Part shown: positions 7,601 through 14,344 of the stretch, piece by piece
Layout: each line of letters starts with the position of its first letter
Position numbering within the stretch: position 1 is the stretch's first letter
Assembly (NCBI GenBank): GCA_016783225.1
Contig: JADHWZ010000019.1
Coordinates: 1 to 17,120 of the forward strand
Direction of reading: 5' to 3'
Length of the DNA stretch: 17,120 nucleotides
From: Dehalococcoidia bacterium
Lineage (GTDB): Bacteria; Chloroflexota; Dehalococcoidia; GIF9; UBA5620
Translations under genes and position numbers: made by a program
Notes under the pieces: model-generated
The model's database searches: none
The model's input: only the letters and a program-made list of their open reading frames with translations
What the model was told of the DNA's origin: nothing

Positions 7601-8389
7601 ATGAAAGCTCAAATAGATAAGCAAAAACCGACATGGAAAGACGTGGTAAAGCAGGCCTTATTAGAATTGGGTGGGCAGGGGCATCTATCTGAAATCAATA
7701 GGATAGTAGAAGGGCATCCCAAGACTGAAACTAACCCGACTTGGCAGGACACTATCAGACGGGTTGTGAGGCAATATAAGATTTTTGAACCAGTGCCACC
7801 AGAAAGAAGCGGGATTTACAAAATTGTAGAAGATATTTCACCAAAGCCTGAAGCACAGAATTTCACAGAAGAGCCAGAAATTGATCACGGGATTGCTCAA
7901 GGAATGTTGGTAGCCGTCGGGAACATTTATGGCTATGAGACTTACGTGCCACCACATGACCAAAGTGCCATGAGTTTTCAGGAGAGGCCGTTAAGGGACT
8001 TTGTCAGTGTAGCTGACTGTACTGATGTTTTTAGGGGCCCTAATCTGGCAAAGATTAGGGAGATCGATGTCTTGTGGTTCGACGAGGATGATTACGGACT
8101 GTTTCCTGTGTACGCTTTCGAAGTAGAAGAAACAACGAGAGTAAAATCAGGTTTAGATAGGCTCTTAAAGATACCGAGGAGATTTCCTACGAGGTTTTTT
8201 ATTATTGGGCCGAGCGCAAAAGAGAAGAATTTGTTTGACCAATATATCAACCAGACGCCGTTTAGGGATTTTAGAGACAGATTTCTGTTTAGGCTTTATG
8301 AGGATTTGGAACAATTATACAACTCTGCGTTGGTTCACAATGACCAACGAGAACAATTTGGTATCATTCAAGCGGAGAGGCAATTATGA
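7601..8389 (+). CDS. HARE-like winged helix plus PD-(D/E)XK nuclease-like protein
   Basis: A 262-residue protein of two parts. Residues about 9-77 (TWKDVVKQALLELGGQGHLS, then TWQDTIRRVVRQYKIF and SGIYKIVED) look like a HARE-HTH winged helix, a domain known from chromatin proteins and from bacterial restriction-type proteins. Residues about 95-245 look like a PD-(D/E)XK nuclease fold: GNIYGYETYVPPHDQ, then IDVLWF with Asp156, AFEVEETTRVKSGL with Glu174, Glu176 and Lys182, and a strand FFIIGP. This E-x-E-T...SGL arrangement occurs in restriction endonuclease-like families. No methyltransferase is nearby, so it is an orphan if it is a restriction enzyme. The gene is visibly more AT-rich than its neighbours, which suggests transfer. 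It has no clear ribosome site. Its TGA overlaps the next ATG. Fold and role are inferred from motifs only. Confidence 0.65.
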   Translation: MKAQIDKQKPTWKDVVKQALLELGGQGHLSEINRIVEGHPKTETNPTWQDTIRRVVRQYKIFEPVPPERSGIYKIVEDISPKPEAQNFTEEPEIDHGIAQGMLVAVGNIYGYETYVPPHDQSAMSFQERPLRDFVSVADCTDVFRGPNLAKIREIDVLWFDEDDYGLFPVYAFEVEETTRVKSGLDRLLKIPRRFPTRFFIIGPSAKEKNLFDQYINQTPFRDFRDRFLFRLYEDLEQLYNSALVHNDQREQFGIIQAERQL

Positions 8390-8565
8390 AGTCCCAAATA
8401 ATAGTTAAATGTGTATGTGGAAGAGAAGTTGTGCTTCAGGTCTACGGAGGGCAATATCAAAATGAATATAGAGGAGATTGCGAGTGTGGTAGCAAATGGG
8501 TTTTGAACGAAATATCAGAGTTGATGGCAGAGATTTCTGAGGAAGAAGGAAACGTTAGAAGTTGA
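8386..8565 (+). CDS. Small zinc-ribbon-like protein (59 aa)
   Basis: A 59-residue ORF whose ATG overlaps the stop of the upstream nuclease-like gene in the ATGA manner, a strong sign of coupled translation. The peptide starts MKSQIIVKCVCGREVVLQV and contains two CxCG knuckles, Cys9/Cys11 and Cys32/Cys34, about 20 residues apart. This looks like a compact zinc ribbon that could bind nucleic acid or protein. The C-terminal third is acidic and helical (LNEISELMAEISEEEG). I do not recognise a named family. It may be a partner of the nuclease-like protein. The frame continues past its TGA into the next ORF. Confidence 0.6.
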   Translation: MKSQIIVKCVCGREVVLQVYGGQYQNEYRGDCECGSKWVLNEISELMAEISEEEGNVRS

Positions 8566-8616
8566 TTTAAAAAACCAAACAAGCGAGAACGAACGCCGGC
8601 ACATGTCCACCTGGTT

Positions 8617-8937
8617 GTGGAGATGTATGTTAAATATGCATCTAATCCTCAGCTAACTTTTAAGTTAAAGGAACACATCTTATCAATGCTTGAGTCAATC
8701 CAACCTGTGAGTTGTTTTCCGCCATGTCTGCAATATTTCAAACCCGAACATGTTAAGCTTTTCGAGGATCTAGACAGAGTGGGAGAATTTACAGTGGAAT
8801 TTATGCTTGTGGTGACAGAACTTGTGGCAATACAGGAGAAGACGAACTATCCACAGGGTTCTTTGACTGAGAGTTTATATAGAGCTTTTGGGGTTAAAGA
8901 CCGTTTCTCCGTAATTCAGAAAGCTGTTTGGAGGTAG
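8617..8937 (+). CDS. Unrecognised 106-aa protein
   Basis: I do not recognise this ORF. The protein looks mostly helical (FKLKEHILSMLESIQPVS, then GEFTVEFMLVVTELVAIQEK) and has two Cys in SCFPPC. No signal peptide or membrane helix is clear. Start choice is uncertain: GTG at 8617 and ATG at 8623 both lack a proper ribosome site. The same frame is open back to the TGA that ends the zinc-ribbon ORF. This could therefore be a separate gene or the second half of a longer gene broken by a stop. Base composition is AT-rich like the two genes upstream, so it probably arrived with them. Confidence 0.45.
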   Translation: MEMYVKYASNPQLTFKLKEHILSMLESIQPVSCFPPCLQYFKPEHVKLFEDLDRVGEFTVEFMLVVTELVAIQEKTNYPQGSLTESLYRAFGVKDRFSVIQKAVWR

Positions 8938-8990
8938 CTTTGCTATGTTGTCTAACAGCGTATTCGAGGAACTATTACTCAACAAATAGT

Positions 8991-9107
8991 TTAGCTAACG
9001 GCATTCTCGATAAGCTCAATCCGGGTGGGTTTGCCATTCTGGTCTAGCTCTACGGCGACGAAGTCTATGCGCCAGTTGTCGGGCAGGTTCTCAGGGCTGC
9101 CAAAGCT
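8991..9107 (-). pseudogene. yraN: UPF0102 (yraN) remnant, C-terminal tail with internal deletion
   Basis: Read on the - strand, this piece encodes SFGSPEN joined directly to LPDNWRIDFVAVELDQNGKP, then TRIELIENAVS and TAA. The last 31 residues match the end of the UPF0102 protein encoded at 10743-11063 almost residue for residue (LPDNWRIDFVGVELDENGKA). About 23 codons between FGSPE and LPDNW are missing, and there is no start codon. It begins directly next to the stop of the dehydratase-family gene. It is a dead fragment of a second yraN copy. Confidence 0.75.
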
Positions 9108-9112
9108 AAAGC

Positions 9113-10555
9113 TCAAGATTCAATGCCGCACAGCCTCTTGGCGGCGCTCTTCATCCTGTCGATGTTGGCCCGCCGGCCAATCATTATTTTCTGAGCCATT
9201 GGCGACCCGGCGCCATGCAGGGACTCGGTTAGATAGCAGGCTGCTCCCAGGCCTATTGTAAGGTTCTCAATCAGCCGAACTATGCGGATACGGTTTTCTA
9301 CAGGGATACCCTCGGCGCCTTTGAGATACTTGGCCACGAACTCACCTACCTTCGGATGTCGCAGGTCTTTTTCAGAGGGCATCGTTACTACCAGTCCACC
9401 AGCGATTTCCTGGGCAAGCCTGGCTATTTGGTAGGGAAACCTGGTCACATTCAGCTTAGACACGTTCGCAAATAGAGTATTCACGAAGTAGGTGCCGGAA
9501 GGTTCCTTATGACCTTCATAGGCACAGGTGAGACTGCAGGAAAACATAGTCTCATTCAGTTGAATCATCTCAACGATGGCATCCCTGATATGTGACGCGT
9601 TGGAAGTGCCCTGGTATTCAGCAATCAACTGGGCGCTGCCAATCAGAACATCGCCAATTCCTGACTTGCAGGCATAGCTCTGGCGGTGGAAAGAAGCAAA
9701 TCTTTCCACCAGGTCAGAGGCAAAATCCCCTTCTTTGTACATGAACACCCGTTCCCAGGGAACAAACACGTCATCGAAAATGACCATGCATTCTTGCCCT
9801 CCGTAGTGGATGTTGCCCACATCCATATTTGGGCTGTCTATCTTTCGCATGTCGGAGGGCTGTCTACCGTACACGTAGACAATCCCTTCGGCATCAGCTG
9901 GCAGGGCGAAAGAGATGGCGTAGTCCTTGTCTTCTTCCCGCATGGCCCTGGTTGGCATAGCCACGATTTCATGTGAGTTCACAGCTCCTGTCTGGTGCAC
10001 CTTACAGCCACGGACCACAACGCCATCTTTCGTCTCCTTGACCACGTGAAGGTACTGGTCCGGGTCGGGCTGCTGGGCTGGGCGGAGACTTCTGTCTCCC
10101 TTGGGGTCTGTCATGGCGCCATCACAGACCAGGTCATTTTCCTGCACATGCCTCAGGAATTTCAGGAAGCGTTTGTTATATTCGGTTCCGTGCTTCTGGT
10201 CGATGTCATAGGTTATTATGGATAAGGCATTTAACGTATCCATACCGGCGCAACGCTGGAAGCAAGAGCCGGTGTAGGCTCCCAGCAGCCTACCCATTCT
10301 TGATTTGTTCACCAGGTCTTCGATGCTCTGGTGAATATGGCAGAAGCGGTTGATTCTCTGCCCTGTAAGATGTGAAGTCGCCGTCATAATCCTGTCAAGC
10401 TCTGGCTTCTCAGCAAGCTCATAGGTTGCGGCCACGCAGTTCATTGACGGTTTCACGATGGGATTATCCACGACATTGGTAACGCGCTCTCCAAACATAT
10501 AGAGCTCGAACTGCATTTCCCTCATGCTCTCGATGTATTCTGCCTTTGTTTTCAT
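9113..10555 (-). CDS. 4-hydroxybutyryl-CoA dehydratase / HpaB-family protein
   Basis: A 480-residue flavoprotein of the 4-hydroxyphenylacetate 3-hydroxylase superfamily, closest in motifs to 4-hydroxybutyryl-CoA dehydratase/vinylacetyl-CoA isomerase, which makes crotonyl-CoA by a radical FAD/4Fe-4S mechanism. The clostridial enzyme binds the cluster with Cys99, Cys103, His292 and Cys299. Here the counterparts are Cys98 and Cys102 (GSCFQRCAGMD), His290 and Cys296 (FHRQSYACKSG). Glu255, Tyr294 and Lys297 also fall where active-site residues are known. The His-to-Cys spacing is one residue shorter than in the reference, so substrate or activity may differ. The ATG has a strong AGGAGG ribosome site. 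Plain monooxygenases of the superfamily lack the cluster cysteines. It stands alone, with no CoA transferase or 4-hydroxybutyrate genes nearby, between two yraN fragments. Confidence 0.85.
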   Translation of the reverse strand: MKTKAEYIESMREMQFELYMFGERVTNVVDNPIVKPSMNCVAATYELAEKPELDRIMTATSHLTGQRINRFCHIHQSIEDLVNKSRMGRLLGAYTGSCFQRCAGMDTLNALSIITYDIDQKHGTEYNKRFLKFLRHVQENDLVCDGAMTDPKGDRSLRPAQQPDPDQYLHVVKETKDGVVVRGCKVHQTGAVNSHEIVAMPTRAMREEDKDYAISFALPADAEGIVYVYGRQPSDMRKIDSPNMDVGNIHYGGQECMVIFDDVFVPWERVFMYKEGDFASDLVERFASFHRQSYACKSGIGDVLIGSAQLIAEYQGTSNASHIRDAIVEMIQLNETMFSCSLTCAYEGHKEPSGTYFVNTLFANVSKLNVTRFPYQIARLAQEIAGGLVVTMPSEKDLRHPKVGEFVAKYLKGAEGIPVENRIRIVRLIENLTIGLGAACYLTESLHGAGSPMAQKIMIGRRANIDRMKSAAKRLCGIES

Positions 10556-10642
10556 ATGACACCTCCTGGTAGCTGGTGCGTTAGTCGTCCTTCACACGCT
10601 GTGCCGCTGGCCCAGATGAAGTTGTCTCGGCGGACAAGGAGT

Positions 10643-10671
10643 ATTATAACGGGCGCCAGCAGAGTTATCTA
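10643..10671 (-). promoter_or_regulatory. Candidate promoter of the dehydratase-family gene
   Basis: On the - strand a perfect TATAAT (10648-10643) lies 17 bases after TAGATA (10671-10666), which matches TTGACA at four of six positions. The start would give a leader of roughly 80 bases before the ATG at 10555. The rest of the gap 10556-10742 shows nothing else I can name. Confidence 0.35.
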
Positions 10672-10742
10672 TCCGCTGGGCGGCGAAGCCGTTGGCTGTG
10701 ACCGGCGTTGGGCATCGGAGAACACGGAGAACAGATGGGTGT

Positions 10743-11063
10743 TCAAATGACAGCGTTCTCAATAAGCTCAATGCGCTTTGCTTTGCCGTTCTCGTCCAGT
10801 TCTACACCGACGAAGTCTATGCGCCAGTTATCGGGAAGGCCCCTGTGGCTGTCCAGGTAAGAGAGGGCGGTGGCGATGAGCTTTTCCTTCTTGGCCGCCG
10901 TTACCGATTCCTCGGGACTGCCGAAGCTGGAACCGGTCTTGGTGCGCACTTCTACAAAGACGAGGTAGCCCTTTCGCTCAGCAATGATGTCGATTTCACC
11001 TTCACGACAGCGGAAGTTGGTCTGGCGAATGCGGTAGCCCTTCTTCTTGAGAAATCGTGGCAG
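10743..11063 (-). pseudogene. yraN: UPF0102 (YraN) endonuclease-like protein, lacking its 5' end
   Basis: The - strand frame encodes LPRFLKKKGYRIRQTNFRCR, EGEIDIIAERKGYLVFVEVR and FGSPEESVTAAKKEKLIATA, ending at the TGA at 10743. This is the UPF0102/YraN family, with a PD-(D/E)XK-like core (GEIDII and FVEVR). Full-length members are about 115-125 residues and begin with a G-E-x-x-A helix. Here that part is missing: no ATG, GTG or TTG lies between the conserved GYRI block and the in-frame TGA at 11091-11093. The frame runs into the 3' end of the histidine kinase gene. It starts either at a rare codon such as CTG (11063) or is a truncated pseudogene; I favour truncation. A shorter fragment of the same gene lies beyond the dehydratase-family gene. 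Confidence 0.7.
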
Positions 11064-11077
11064 TTGATGGCAACGGT

Positions 11078-12166
11078 CTAACCCCCGGCTTCAACTGTAA
11101 GTGTAGTTCCCTTCCCGGGCTGAGACCGGATACTAAAGGTGCCGTCAAGTAATTTGGCTCGTTGTTGCATTCCACCTAGACCCAACTTACCCGTGGCCAC
11201 AAGATCGCTTATTCTTCTTGGCAAGGAAAAGCCCTTGCCATTATCATGCACCGTTATCCTGAAGCTGTTTGCCAGGAAGTCCAAGGTTACCGTAGCAGAA
11301 GTGGCGCTTGAATGCTGGCCGACGTTGTTCAAGGCCTCTTGGGCAACGCGAAAAACGACAACCTCAGCTTCAGGGGGTAGCCTGCGCTCCGTCCCATTGA
11401 CTACTGTCTCAACACCTATGCCACTCTCTTGCGTCGAGCGTTCGCCTAGCCACCTCAAAGCCGGTAACAGGCCTATGTCATCCAGAATGCTTGGTCTCAA
11501 GTCACGACTCAGCCGCCGCACATCCTCGATTGCATGAAGAATCATGACCATAATCTCCTCCGTCTGTCTTCTAGCTTCTGGTGAAAGGGGACCATAGTCA
11601 CCAATCTCGAGGGCATGGGCACGATTAGCGATGACCAGCAATGCCTGTATGGTGTTATCATGGAGTTCCCGGGCGACGTGCTGTCGCTCATATTCTTGAG
11701 CTTCGAGAATCCGTGCCACGTAGTTCCATTGCCCGGTCTCCATAGGTTTCAAGGCTTCCTTCATCTTCTGCCGCTGGTTAAGCTCCAGGACAATAAGCAG
11801 AGCAACCACTAGAGCCACCAAAGCAAAAATGACAACTCTCAACAGGGATTCAACATCAGGTGACTCGTATAATGCTCGTGGCAATGTAGCTACCATGAAC
11901 AATAGCCAAGTAACCAAGGTTCCCCGCAGCCTGAAAACTGCGCTGGCATAGAGAATTGGGATGAGAAAAAGAAAGCTCTGTATGAAAAGATACATGTCCT
12001 GACCAGTTGATGTCTTCTTCAACCAGGGAAGCCAACCGGCAGTGCCAAGGTAGCTGGCATTGTAGAACAAGATGAGGGCAACCAGAATACAGGCGATACC
12101 CCATAAATGACGATTGAGGACAACCTCCTTAGTTCTTTGGGTAAGATCTTTCACAATCGCATTCAT
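11078..12166 (-). CDS. Membrane histidine kinase, NarL/DesK type (HisKA_3)
   Basis: A 362-residue sensor kinase. Four hydrophobic helices fill the N-terminal third (about residues 21-38, 58-77, 84-98 and 108-128) with only short loops, so it probably senses the membrane itself or something within it. A linker/coiled coil (LELNQRQKMKEALKP) leads to the HisKA_3 dimerisation domain RQHVARELHDNTIQALL, with phospho-acceptor His169. The HATPase_c domain follows: N-box EALNNV (Asn280/281), DNGKGF (308-313) and GLGGMQQRA (329-337). All are intact. The gene follows the response regulator by 11 bp on the same strand, and the two form a pair. GGGAAG precedes the ATG. Its 3' end overlaps the truncated yraN frame. 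Confidence 0.92.
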   Translation of the reverse strand: MNAIVKDLTQRTKEVVLNRHLWGIACILVALILFYNASYLGTAGWLPWLKKTSTGQDMYLFIQSFLFLIPILYASAVFRLRGTLVTWLLFMVATLPRALYESPDVESLLRVVIFALVALVVALLIVLELNQRQKMKEALKPMETGQWNYVARILEAQEYERQHVARELHDNTIQALLVIANRAHALEIGDYGPLSPEARRQTEEIMVMILHAIEDVRRLSRDLRPSILDDIGLLPALRWLGERSTQESGIGVETVVNGTERRLPPEAEVVVFRVAQEALNNVGQHSSATSATVTLDFLANSFRITVHDNGKGFSLPRRISDLVATGKLGLGGMQQRAKLLDGTFSIRSQPGKGTTLTVEAGG

Positions 12167-12177
12167 AGCGGCTTCCC

Positions 12178-12897
12178 TTACTGAAGATCATCAAGCGAAA
12201 GAAAGCCGGCCCGCAAGCCTGTTATCACAGCTTCGGTTCGCGAGCCTACTCTCAGCTTGGAAAAGATATCAGTCAAATGTCCTTTGACTGTGCGCATGGT
12301 TAACCCTAGGGTTGACGCGATATCTTTGTTGGCCATGCCCAAGGCTGTCAGCTTAAGAACCTCGAGCTCGCGAGTTGATAGCTTCTCCCCCGCCTCAAGC
12401 AAGACTGGTCTGGTCGGATACCGAGCGGCATGTTTCACGAGACGCTGAGCGATTGGAGGGGATAACACCATGTCTCCTGTAACGACCGCACGTATTGCCT
12501 GCACAACTTCGTCACCGAATACGCTTTTTACAAGGTATCCGGCGGCGCCAGCCTGCAAAATCCCGAGGATATACTGGTCATCGCTGTGGACAGTGAGTAC
12601 CAGCACCGCTATGTTTCGACACGCTGCCTTGATTTGACGCGTTGCTTCCAGCCCGTTCAATTTGGGTATACCTATATCCATGATTACCACATCTGGCACC
12701 AGTCTAGTGGCAAGCCTGACTGCTTCCTCGCCGTCGCCAGCCTCAGCTACGATCTCAAAATCGTCTTGCTTTTCCAGGAGATCCCTAAGAGCTTGGCGTA
12801 GCAGAGGATGATCGTCAACCAGCAGGATGCTGGTTTTGCCGGACTCATTTCGGGCCATCCCAGGCGCTGACGATCCTTTGGTCATGACCGTCTTCAT
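12178..12897 (-). CDS. NarL/FixJ-family response regulator
   Basis: A 239-residue transcription factor with an N-terminal receiver and a C-terminal LuxR-type helix-turn-helix. The receiver has the acidic pair Asp28/Asp29 (LLVDDHPLLRQ), phospho-acceptor Asp74 (VVIMDIGIPKLNG), Thr102 and Lys124 (GYLVKS), so it should be phosphorylated normally. The DNA-binding part is LSTRELEVLKLTALGMANKD through TMRTVKGHLTDIFSKL. About 20 poorly conserved residues precede the receiver, and Met14 is another possible start. No strong ribosome site was seen for either. It is the first gene of the pair with the downstream kinase and is divergent from plsX, with a shared 250-bp upstream region, so it may control plsX and the fatty-acid genes. 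Confidence 0.93.
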   Translation of the reverse strand: MKTVMTKGSSAPGMARNESGKTSILLVDDHPLLRQALRDLLEKQDDFEIVAEAGDGEEAVRLATRLVPDVVIMDIGIPKLNGLEATRQIKAACRNIAVLVLTVHSDDQYILGILQAGAAGYLVKSVFGDEVVQAIRAVVTGDMVLSPPIAQRLVKHAARYPTRPVLLEAGEKLSTRELEVLKLTALGMANKDIASTLGLTMRTVKGHLTDIFSKLRVGSRTEAVITGLRAGFLSLDDLQ

Positions 12898-12980
12898 TCT
12901 ACTACCATCGTGGAGTGTGACACAAATACACCACCTTTTGGACGGGGAGGTGGCCTTTGGTACATGTTCGATGGTACCTT

Positions 12981-13004
12981 GCGAGGGGCGGAAAAGCCCC
13001 CTAC
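12981..13004. repeat. Single GTAG-type hairpin in the regulator/plsX gap
   Basis: On the - strand GTAG is followed by a hairpin with arms GGGGC and GCCCC around TTTTCC, then TCGC. The form resembles the elements at 5290-5350. It sits in the 250-bp divergent region between the response regulator and plsX. I could not find a convincing promoter for either gene in that region. Confidence 0.45.
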
Positions 13005-13147
13005 ACTATACGGACTTGCGGTAGCAGGACAAGCGGTGGGGTGGAAAATCCGGCTGCTTGGCCGTAATGACAAGATTCTGGCTAGTTCGTAGGCACAGCG
13101 ACTCTTGAGGAAGCTCCCGACAAATAGAGGTCTTAGGCGGTAACTGG

Positions 13148-14146
13148 ATGATAATCGCCGTAGATGCTGCCGGTGGAGACTATGCTCCCCAGGAAGTAGT
13201 AAGAGGAGCCATACAGGCCGCTGAAGAGCATGAGGTGGATGTTGCTCTGGTGGGAAGGAAAACCATCCTCGAGATGCTGGCCAGGCGCTATGCAAGAAAT
13301 CAAAACCTTGCCATTATCGAAGCCAGCCAGACAATTGAGTGCAACGAGCATCCTGTGCAGGCGATCCGCAGTAAGCCAGATTCATCGATTGTAGTCGGGA
13401 CTAGGCTGGTAAGAGACGGCATTGCCTCTGCTTTTGTCTCTGCCGGCAACACCGGGGCTGTACTGACCGCGGCATTTCTTAACTTGGAAAGAATAGAGGG
13501 TATACAGCGCCCTGCACTTTGTGCCGTATTTGACGCCGACCAATCTAGCCCAGTTCTCCTTATTGATGCCGGGGTTAACGCCGATTGCCGACCAAGCTTC
13601 TTAGTTCAATTTGCCGAACTCGCCACTACTTTCGCTGAGGAGGTTCTTGGTATCGACTCACCGCGGGTCGGGTTACTGAACAACGGCGAGGAGGAAATCA
13701 AGGGCAACCTGTTGACAAGGGATAGCCATCAACTCTTGAAAAGGACCAATCTAAACTTTATCGGTAACATAGAAGGTCAGGAACTCCTGAAAGGAAAGGC
13801 CGATGTAATTGTTACTGATGGCTTCACCGGGAACATAATGATTAAGACTATAGAGGGATACTCAGATATCTTGCAGAATTTGCTGGAGCTAGGGCAAGCG
13901 TCTAAAGTTGATCACCAGCTTACGGGGGCTGCCCTGGTGAATTACGTGGAATTGGCTTCCATGGTCAAAAGGATGGACTACAAAGAATACGGGGGGGCAT
14001 GTCTCCTGGGGATAGACGGCAACGTCGTCGTAGCTCACGGCCGTAGCCAGGCCAAAGCTATCAAGAATGCCATTCATCTGGCTCATCGAGCAGCACGTCT
14101 GAAAGTAGTCGAAGCGATCAAGAATGGCCATTATGTATCGAGATAG
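13148..14146 (+). CDS. plsX: Phosphate acyltransferase PlsX
   Basis: PlsX makes acyl-phosphate from acyl-ACP, the first step of phospholipid synthesis through the PlsX/PlsY route; it is a peripheral membrane enzyme. The 332-residue length is usual. Family motifs are the N-terminal IIAVDAAGGDYAPQEVVRGA, SAGNTGAVLTAAFL, ALCAVFDADQ..LLIDAGVNADC, VGLLNNGEEEIKGN and DVIVTDGFTGNIMIKTIEG, and the closing GIDGNVVVAHGRSQAKAI. In the N-terminal motif the more usual MGGDHAP reads AGGDYAP, a mild variation. The ATG at 13148 has AGGCGG seven bases upstream. It begins a + strand lipid cluster but is separated from acpP by about 200 bp, so it may have a transcript of its own. Confidence 0.95.
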   Translation: MIIAVDAAGGDYAPQEVVRGAIQAAEEHEVDVALVGRKTILEMLARRYARNQNLAIIEASQTIECNEHPVQAIRSKPDSSIVVGTRLVRDGIASAFVSAGNTGAVLTAAFLNLERIEGIQRPALCAVFDADQSSPVLLIDAGVNADCRPSFLVQFAELATTFAEEVLGIDSPRVGLLNNGEEEIKGNLLTRDSHQLLKRTNLNFIGNIEGQELLKGKADVIVTDGFTGNIMIKTIEGYSDILQNLLELGQASKVDHQLTGAALVNYVELASMVKRMDYKEYGGACLLGIDGNVVVAHGRSQAKAIKNAIHLAHRAARLKVVEAIKNGHYVSR

Positions 14147-14269
14147 TATTAATTCTATGCGCGAGGACTGTTGATACGGTTTGCTTTAGGTAAGAAAGCT
14201 GGTCAAAGCCAACCAAGCCTTCACACCGCTGGCAACTCAAATCATGATTGGGCGACGTTCTGGACCCCT

Positions 14270-14295
14270 GACCACGATGCATATCGATCTTGGTC
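14270..14295. promoter_or_regulatory. Imperfect 26-bp palindrome upstream of acpP
   Basis: The sequence reads GACCA-C-GAT...ATC-T-TGGTC with an ATAT centre; 20 of 26 positions are self-complementary. It lies about 50 bases before the acpP start, in the 198-bp gap after plsX. A dimeric regulator could bind here. No clear -35/-10 pair is visible next to it. The rest of the gap shows nothing I can name. Confidence 0.3.
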
Positions 14296-14344
14296 GACCG
14301 CCTGAGAAGGTGGATTATTCTGTACAAACTCTTAGGAGATTATG

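Noticed and set aside
8563..8565. Selenocysteine codon
   Set aside because: I see no convincing SECIS-type hairpin directly after the TGA and no redox motif around it; stop or nonsense mutation is simpler.
8950..8998. Integron attC site after the accessory cassette
   Set aside because: GTCTAAC at about 8950 fits an R'' box, but the expected GTTRRRY partner is not present (GTTTAGC fails), no convincing folded arms are seen, and there is no integrase.
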